Below, piece by piece: positions 58,930-64,000 of a stretch of DNA of 64,000 nucleotides. A program made the translations under genes and the position numbers. The notes under the pieces are model-generated. The model saw nothing but the letters and a program-made list of their open reading frames with translations, ran no database searches and was not told the origin of the DNA. Position 1 is the first letter of the stretch; each line of letters begins with the position of its first letter. This stretch comes from Granulicella sp. L56 (GTDB taxonomy: Bacteria; Acidobacteriota; Terriglobia; Terriglobales; Acidobacteriaceae), in the NCBI RefSeq assembly GCF_009765835.1, contig NZ_LMUS01000001.1, positions 248,001 to 312,000 of the forward strand, given 5' to 3'.

Positions 58930-59868
58930 TCACAGCAGCATTCCGCCCGTCAGCGACGACGCCTGCGCCAGCCCATGCGCCGCGCACCAGCGCTTCAGTC
59001 CATTGGCAATATTTTCGACCGCCCTCGGATCGGCGTAGCTCGCCGTCCCTACCTGCACCGCCGTCGCCCCGGCCAGCATAAACTCCACCGCATCCTCTGC
59101 CCGCACAATCCCACCCATGCCGACAACAGGAATCTTCACCGCCCGTGAAACTTCGTGCACCATCCGCACCGCAATCGGCTTGATCGCCGGTCCAGATAAC
59201 CCCCCGGTCACATTGGCGATCTTCGGCTTGCGCGTCTTTACGTCAATCGCCAGCGAGACGAACGTATTCACCAGCGAGACGGCATCCGCCCCGCCGTCCT
59301 CCGCCACCTTGGCCATCTGCCCGATGTTGGTCACATTCGGCGATAGCTTCACCATCAGCGGACGCTTCGCCGCCGCCTTGCACCGAACCGTCAGCTCATG
59401 CAGTAGAGCCGGATCGGTGCCAAACACCATGCCGCCGTGGCTCGTATTCGGACAGCTCGCATTCAGCTCATACATCGCGATGCCCTCGGCGTCATTCAAA
59501 GCGCCGATCACCTCAAGGCAGTCCTCAATCGTGAAGCCGAAGACGTTCGCAATCACCACCGCGCCAGCCAGCTTCCGCAACTTGGGCAGCTTCTCCGCGA
59601 TAAACGGGTGAACCCCCATATTCTGCAAGCCAATGGCGTTCATCATCCCCGCCGCCGTCTCGATGATCCGAGGAGCGGCATTGCCCGCCATCGGCTCCCG
59701 CGAAAGCCCCTTGGTCACAAACGCGCCAATGCGCTCGAGCGAGACAATCTCCTCGAACTCGATGCCATAGCCAAACGTCCCACTGGCCGCAATCACCGGC
59801 GAGCGCAGCTCCACCCCGGCGATGCTCACCCGCATATCCGGGCCTTTACTGTGTGCAGTCACACTCAT
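58930..59868 (-). CDS. pyrD: Dihydroorotate dehydrogenase, class 1 (catalytic subunit)
   Basis: A 312-residue FMN enzyme of pyrimidine synthesis. The family 1 core is complete: SPVIAASGTFGYGIEFEEIV, RIIETAAGMMNAIGLQNMGVH, YELNASCPNTSHGGMVFG with the catalytic Cys of class 1 (Ser in class 2), PLMVKLSPNVTNI, NTFVSLAIDVKTRKPKIANVTGGLSGPAIKPIAVRMV, and the FMN-phosphate GMGGIVRAEDAVEFMLAGATAVQVGTA. No class 1B electron-transfer subunit (PyrK) is adjacent, so the electron acceptor is open. I prefer ATG 59868 because GGAAGGG lies 9 bases upstream; GTG 59904 and ATG 59886 are in frame. Followed by purH, 34 bases on. Confidence 0.93.
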   Translation of the reverse strand: MSVTAHSKGPDMRVSIAGVELRSPVIAASGTFGYGIEFEEIVSLERIGAFVTKGLSREPMAGNAAPRIIETAAGMMNAIGLQNMGVHPFIAEKLPKLRKLAGAVVIANVFGFTIEDCLEVIGALNDAEGIAMYELNASCPNTSHGGMVFGTDPALLHELTVRCKAAAKRPLMVKLSPNVTNIGQMAKVAEDGGADAVSLVNTFVSLAIDVKTRKPKIANVTGGLSGPAIKPIAVRMVHEVSRAVKIPVVGMGGIVRAEDAVEFMLAGATAVQVGTASYADPRAVENIANGLKRWCAAHGLAQASSLTGGMLL

Positions 59869-59964
59869 CCCGCTATGCCCTTCCATTTCCTTGTTCAGAT
59901 TCACGCATAAGGTCTAAGCCTAATCGTATTTGGCTTTGCCCCACTGCTCAAATCCGATAGCGAG

Positions 59965-60192
59965 TCAATTTGAATTTGATTCGATCCTTGCGTGGCTGTG
60001 TCGAAAGGCACTGATAATGCCGATAACCAAGAAAATAATCGCCGCCAGGCCAAATACTGCGAAGGCAAGGATGAGACACGCAGTAAAGTCGCCAGCGCAT
60101 ACAACGTCGCCGCGAACAATTGCCCACAAATAGCTGAGAACTGACGCTATGGCGCAAATACCCGAGATTTTCAGCTTAGACACGTCAGCCAT
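59965..60192 (-). CDS. Small two-helix membrane protein of unknown function
   Basis: A 75-residue protein: ISGICAIASVLSYLWAIV and ACLILAFAVFGLAAIIFLVIGIISAFRH are two hydrophobic helices, with a polar tail. I do not recognise the family. ATG 60192 has GAGTGAGA upstream; a TTG at 60219 would add 9 residues. It lies alone between pyrD and serS. Confidence is moderate because hydrophobic small frames can arise by chance. Confidence 0.5.
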   Translation of the reverse strand: MADVSKLKISGICAIASVLSYLWAIVRGDVVCAGDFTACLILAFAVFGLAAIIFLVIGIISAFRHSHARIESNSN

Positions 60193-60338
60193 ATTCTCAC
60201 TCTTCAATCGACCCCACAAGCTTTTATGTCCCCATTAGGATGAGTTCCGTAAGTCAAGTTTGATCACTCCCGTATGGTTCAAACTGATCCCACCACTCAA
60301 AATCCGCATTCACCCCGAGAGACGCTAAAATACTTCTA

Positions 60339-61667
60339 ATGATCGATCTAGGGTTTATGCGGGCGAATCTGCCCCTTGTGGAGGAAAAACTGCGCGCACG
60401 GGGCATGGACCCGTCTGCCGCGCTGGGCAATTTTGCCGAAGTAGACCAGCAGCGCCGTGACGCCATCACCCGCGTCGAAACGCTGAAGGCAGAGCGCAAC
60501 AAGCTCACCACAGAGATCGCTGCCCTGCGCAAGGCTGGCTCCGACGCCACCGCTCAGACCGAGCAGACGCGAACCCTCAAGACAGAAGTCGAGTCACTCG
60601 AAGCCACCGCCGCCACGGCCGACGACCGCCTGCGCGAGATGATGCAGACCCTGCCCAATCTGCCGCAGGACTCCGTCCCCCTCGGCAAGTCCGAGCACTA
60701 CAACCGCGTCGAAAAGACCTGGGGCGAGCAGACCACCTTCAGCTTCCCCGCCAAGCCCCACTGGGAGCTGGGCGAAGCCCTCGGCATCCTCGACTTCAAC
60801 CGCGCCGCCAAGATCTCCGGCTCTCGCTTCGTCGTCCACTTCGGTCAGGGAGCGCGCCTCGAACGCGCCCTCGCCAACTTCATGCTCGACCTCCACACCA
60901 GCGAGCACGGCTACACCGAAGTCCTCCCGCCCTACATGGTCAACTCCAAGTCGCTCTTCGGCACCGGCCAGCTTCCAAAATTCGCCGAAGACCTCTTCCA
61001 CTGCGACGACAAGGGCGCCTACGTCGCTGGCGAGCTAAACGACTCCGATCACTGGCTCATCCCCACCGCCGAAGTCCCCGTCACCAACCTCTTCCGCGAC
61101 GAGACCCTCGACGAAGCCCAACTCCCCATCTCCTTCTGCGCCTACACCCCCTGCTTCCGCAGCGAGGCTGGCAGCTACGGCAAAGACGTGCGCGGCATGA
61201 TCCGTCAGCACCAGTTCCAGAAGGTCGAGCTGGTCAAGTTCGCCAAGCCCGAGAACTCCAACGAAGAGCACGAGCGTCTCACTCGCCACGCCGAGACTGT
61301 CCTCGAAAAGCTAGGCCTCCCCTACCGCCGCATGCTGCTCTGCACCGGCGACATGGGCTTCTCCTCGGCCAAGACCTACGACCTCGAGGTCTGGCTCCCC
61401 GGCCAGAACCTCTACCGCGAGATCTCCTCCTGCTCCAACTTCGAGGCCTTCCAGGCCCGCCGCGCCAATATCCGCTACCGCCCCACCGGCGCGAAGAAGA
61501 GCGAATTTCTGCACACCCTCAACGGCAGCGGCCTCGCCGTCGGGCGCACCTATCTCGCCATCTTGGAAAATTATCAGCAGGCCGACGGCACCATTCGCGT
61601 CCCCGACGCGCTCGTCCCCTACATGAACGGTGATACAGTCATCGGCAAGCAGCAAGGCAGGGGCTGA
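60339..61667 (+). CDS. serS: Seryl-tRNA synthetase
   Basis: A 442-residue class II synthetase that charges tRNA-Ser. The N-terminal coiled-coil arm spans about residues 25-105 ([47 protein letters not shown]). The catalytic core has [16 protein letters not shown] (motif 1 region), [25 protein letters not shown] (motif 2) and [18 protein letters not shown] (motif 3). Start ATG 60339 with a poor ribosome-binding site. Followed after 4 bases by a small membrane protein, so co-transcription is probable. Confidence 0.97.
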   Translation: MIDLGFMRANLPLVEEKLRARGMDPSAALGNFAEVDQQRRDAITRVETLKAERNKLTTEIAALRKAGSDATAQTEQTRTLKTEVESLEATAATADDRLREMMQTLPNLPQDSVPLGKSEHYNRVEKTWGEQTTFSFPAKPHWELGEALGILDFNRAAKISGSRFVVHFGQGARLERALANFMLDLHTSEHGYTEVLPPYMVNSKSLFGTGQLPKFAEDLFHCDDKGAYVAGELNDSDHWLIPTAEVPVTNLFRDETLDEAQLPISFCAYTPCFRSEAGSYGKDVRGMIRQHQFQKVELVKFAKPENSNEEHERLTRHAETVLEKLGLPYRRMLLCTGDMGFSSAKTYDLEVWLPGQNLYREISSCSNFEAFQARRANIRYRPTGAKKSEFLHTLNGSGLAVGRTYLAILENYQQADGTIRVPDALVPYMNGDTVIGKQQGRG

Positions 61668-61671
61668 CACG

Positions 61672-62052
61672 ATGATCAAACTCTTCCGCAGCTATCTCTT
61701 CTGGACCTACGAGCGCGGCAGCTTCCACTATGACGTCATGGTGACGCTGATCCTGCTCTTCCTCTTCGTCGGCCCGAGGTTCATCGACTTCAAGGCCAAG
61801 CCGGTCGAGACCATCACCCTCGACCCCAGCGAAGTCATGGTGAAAGAGGCAGGGACGACAGAGGCGGGAAAGATCTTCGTCTACCAAATCCGCGCTCAGG
61901 ACCTCGCAGGCGCAACTACCGACAGCGAGCGTCAGGCCGCCATCCTCAACGTGATCGACCCGATCTCCGGCCACGTCACCCTCCGGCGCTATGAACCCAT
62001 CCGTGACGCCAAGGGAAAGATCGTCTCCTATAACGCCTGGGTGCTCCGCTAG
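61672..62052 (+). CDS. Single-helix membrane protein of unknown function
   Basis: A 126-residue protein with one N-terminal helix (MVTLILLFLFVGPRFI) preceded by a basic segment (MIKLFRSYLFWTYERG), so a cytosolic N-terminus is likely, and a soluble periplasmic part with SGHVTLRRYEPIRDAKGKIVSYNAW. ATG 61672 follows AAGGCAGGGG and starts 4 bases after the serS stop; an earlier in-frame start at 61630 lies within serS. No family is recognised. It precedes the LolA-like gene and may serve the same envelope process. Confidence 0.7.
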   Translation: MIKLFRSYLFWTYERGSFHYDVMVTLILLFLFVGPRFIDFKAKPVETITLDPSEVMVKEAGTTEAGKIFVYQIRAQDLAGATTDSERQAAILNVIDPISGHVTLRRYEPIRDAKGKIVSYNAWVLR

Positions 62053-62120
62053 CGTCCGATCAGGTCGACAAGCTACCCAATCCCTCGACGAACCATCCAA
62101 TGACCGGGAGCAATGAACGA

Positions 62121-62837
62121 ATGATGAATTTCCGCCGTGCCGCTACAGCGTTTCTTATCCCTGCCGCCGCGCTCTTGATGACCCCTCTCTCCTCCTTCGC
62201 TCAACCCAAGCCAGCCGACCTGAACACCGTCTTGCACGAAATGGACCAGGCAAGCGCCAAATTTAAATCAGCAGAAGCCGACTTTCGTTGGGACATCTAC
62301 GAGCGTGTGGTCAAAGAGACAACCACGCAGACCGGCACCGCCTACTTCCTCAAAAGCGGTTCGAACCTGCAGATGGGCTTGCAGATCAAGCCCCCTTCAG
62401 CCAAATTCGTCGAATACAAAAATGGCAACCTGCAACTCTTCGATCCCGGCTCGGACCACCTCACCATCCTGAGCGCCGGAAATAATCAAGCCCAGTACGA
62501 GAGCTTTCTCACGCTCGGCTTCGGTGGCAGCGGTACCGATCTTGCCAAGTCGTGGACCGTCACCGACCTCGGCACTGAACCCATCAACGACGGCTCAAAG
62601 ATGGTAACCACCACCAAGCTCGATCTGGTCTCAAAAGATCCCAACGTCCGCAACATGGTCAGCCACATCACCATTTGGGTCGATCCCACACGAGCCGTCT
62701 CCTTGAAGCAGCAGTTCTTTATGCCGTCGGAAGATCAGCGCACCACCTACTTCACGAATATCCGCTACAACCAGACCGTCAACACCAAGCCTTTCGCCCT
62801 TAAGACCGATAAGAAGACAACGGTCGATCGTCGTTAG
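62121..62837 (+). CDS. LolA-like outer-membrane lipoprotein carrier
   Basis: A 238-residue exported protein. The signal peptide (MMNFRRAATAFLIPAAALLMTPLSSFAQ) is followed by a LolA fold: LHEMDQASAKFKSAEADFRWDIYE, TGTAYFLKSGSNLQMGLQIKPPSAKFVEYKNGNLQLFDPGSDHLTIL, and the strand-rich ITIWVDPTRAVSLKQQFFMPS to TTYFTNIRYN. LolA shuttles lipoproteins from the inner to the outer membrane; some relatives instead handle other lipids. Start is ATG 62121; ATG 62100 is in frame. The last 38 bases overlap the end of the opposite-strand glycosyltransferase gene. Confidence 0.82.
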   Translation: MMNFRRAATAFLIPAAALLMTPLSSFAQPKPADLNTVLHEMDQASAKFKSAEADFRWDIYERVVKETTTQTGTAYFLKSGSNLQMGLQIKPPSAKFVEYKNGNLQLFDPGSDHLTILSAGNNQAQYESFLTLGFGGSGTDLAKSWTVTDLGTEPINDGSKMVTTTKLDLVSKDPNVRNMVSHITIWVDPTRAVSLKQQFFMPSEDQRTTYFTNIRYNQTVNTKPFALKTDKKTTVDRR

Positions 62838-64000
62838 GGCGCCCAGCGATCACTGCTGCCCAGAGAATAAGCACCGGAAAGAACTCCAGCGTATAGCGCG
62901 GCTCGGAGTTGTCGAGCGTCAGCAGTACAGCGCACCGCAGCACCACAAACCCCATCATCGACCACGCCAGCGCGGGGTTTCCATCCCATCCCCGCCTTCG
63001 CCATAGCCAGAAGCCGACGCCTCCCAGCACAAGATAGACGAGATTCAGCCCGGCATATCCTGCAGCAAACCAGCTCTTCGCCGGATGCGACCAATGCCAC
63101 CAGTACAGTGGGATCGGCATCATCTCCGTTCGTGGCCGCAATGCCATGTTCAGCAAGCGGGCCACGGGCAGCGCGACATAATAGCGAAGCGGATCATTAT
63201 GAATGCGCTCCTCTGCTATCTTTCCGAATTGTCCGTCGACAGCAGCAGTAGCATTATCGGTCTGGTTATAGTCATTCAACAGCGCATCGGTCTGCTGGTA
63301 TTGCTGCTCAGAATCGAAAGCCCGCGAAGGCACATCGCTGATGTCGATCTCCGCACTGTCATAGTTCCAATACACACTCTCCGTTGAGGCAAAGTCGATG
63401 CCCCAGCTCCGATACCATCGCTGAAATCCCAGCGGCACCAGCTCCCCCGGATCGGTGGCGTAGCGCGGAGCCAGCGGCTGAATCACATGAAATGTTCGCC
63501 AGTTCCGCACCGCCCACGGCGCCAGCGGAAGCACCATGCACACGGCAACCACCGCCACCGGCCACGCGGATCGCACCCAATCGCGCTCGCGAGAAGAGAC
63601 CCAAAGCATTGCAGCTAGTACTGCGGCAGCGAGCAATCCCTGCTCTGGCCGCAGGAGCAGCGCATAGGCAAGCGCAAAGGCAATCACCCAGAGCCAGCGG
63701 TTCAAGCCGAGCGAGGTCGTACGCCATCGCTCCAATCCATAGAAGGCAATCGCGACACAAGCCAAACTAAGCGTCTCCGTCAAAGGGGCAGCAACATAGT
63801 TTGCCGTGAAGGGACACAGGGCGGCCAGCCACAGCGCAACCATCGCTGCACGCCGCCCGAACAAGCGTCCAGCCAGTGCGCTGATCACCAGGCAGGTAAA
63901 CAGGTCAACGATGCTCTGCACCACCATCACGGCCGTATAGTGCTCCATGCCGAAGACGCGAAAACACGCGGCCAGAAACAGCGGATAGCCCGGCAGTCGA
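62800..64000 (-). CDS. GT39-like membrane protein, 5'-truncated by window edge
   Basis: At least 399 residues are visible; the frame is open past the last base and begins RLPGYPLFLAACFRVFG, the usual early loop of GT39/ArnT-like proteins (with the conserved RLPGYP), so the true start is beyond the window. About nine hydrophobic segments follow, with LTETLSLACVAIAFYGLERW, LLRPEQGLLAAAVLAAMLWV and a soluble loop PRYATDPGELVPLGFQRWYRSWG. It would transfer a sugar from polyprenyl phosphate to an envelope acceptor. It ends convergently with the LolA-like gene, sharing 38 bases. Confidence 0.82.
   Translation of the reverse strand, partial: RLPGYPLFLAACFRVFGMEHYTAVMVVQSIVDLFTCLVISALAGRLFGRRAAMVALWLAALCPFTANYVAAPLTETLSLACVAIAFYGLERWRTTSLGLNRWLWVIAFALAYALLLRPEQGLLAAAVLAAMLWVSSRERDWVRSAWPVAVVAVCMVLPLAPWAVRNWRTFHVIQPLAPRYATDPGELVPLGFQRWYRSWGIDFASTESVYWNYDSAEIDISDVPSRAFDSEQQYQQTDALLNDYNQTDNATAAVDGQFGKIAEERIHNDPLRYYVALPVARLLNMALRPRTEMMPIPLYWWHWSHPAKSWFAAGYAGLNLVYLVLGGVGFWLWRRRGWDGNPALAWSMMGFVVLRCAVLLTLDNSEPRYTLEFFPVLILWAAVIAGRPNDDRPLSSYRS

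Noticed and set aside
1..64000. CRISPR arrays, IS elements, prophage or rRNA genes
   Set aside because: No regularly spaced direct repeats, transposase or integrase motifs, phage gene clusters or rRNA-like sequence seen when reading both strands.

Overview
The window looks like chromosomal DNA of a soil acidobacterium of the Terriglobia (Granulicella / Edaphobacter / Terriglobus type). This is an inference from gene content and style: an Oar-like TonB-dependent receptor with an N-terminal carboxypeptidase-regulatory domain, a secretin carrying a C-terminal cohesin domain, a very long choice-of-anchor-D repeat protein, many Tat-exported sugar enzymes, GC-rich codon use and short dispersed intergenic sequences. 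I see no rRNA, IS element, prophage or CRISPR array. Two tRNA genes are present (Lys-TTT, Leu-GAG).

Layout. 1-4.3 kb: the end of an ATP-binding kinase-like protein, a small lipoprotein, a VOC protein and an exported family 3 glycoside hydrolase. 4.3-7.7 kb: a leftward operon secretin > pseudopilin > GspG-like pseudopilin. 7.9-17 kb: smpB, a leucyl aminopeptidase, argS, a YbhN-type membrane protein, a multi-pass membrane protein and a BcsQ-like ATPase. 17.2-31.2 kb: a carbohydrate locus with a Tat-exported GH79 enzyme, a Tat-linked dehydrogenase small subunit with its GMC flavoprotein partner, an exported sugar isomerase-like protein, a TonB-dependent receptor with a LacI-type operator at its promoter, a TPR protein, a LacI regulator and a large exported protein of unknown function. 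31.3-35.3 kb: a HAD hydrolase, an overlooked 24-residue Cys-rich peptide, an ECF-type sigma factor with a Cys-rich tail, and an AdiA-like decarboxylase. 35.3-40.6 kb: a B12-type radical SAM protein, tRNA-Leu, secG, an MBL hydrolase, an aminotransferase and a HAD phosphatase. 40.7-46.6 kb: the 1,938-residue repeat protein. 46.6-64 kb: ribBA, a short-chain dehydrogenase, glycosyltransferase-like membrane proteins, recQ, a dGTPase-like protein, a large TPR protein, pyrD-purH, serS, a LolA-like protein and a truncated membrane glycosyltransferase.

The best candidate for something undescribed is at 32.0-32.8 kb. A tiny peptide of three CxC pairs at regular 6-residue spacing lies just upstream of an ECF sigma factor whose own C-terminus ends in five clustered cysteines, with a perfect 12-bp hairpin between them. 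I read this as a possible metal-buffer / metal-sensing sigma pair. Second, two genes (radical SAM at 35645, dehydrogenase small subunit at 19185) have no ATG, GTG or TTG where homology and export signals place the start; both instead have ATT behind a Shine-Dalgarno sequence. Third, the carbohydrate locus reads as a periplasmic sugar-oxidation system (possibly 3-keto-glycoside chemistry) under LacI control. Other points are a RibBA whose GTP cyclohydrolase II half has lost key residues, a RecQ with tandem HRDC domains and a secretin-cohesin fusion.
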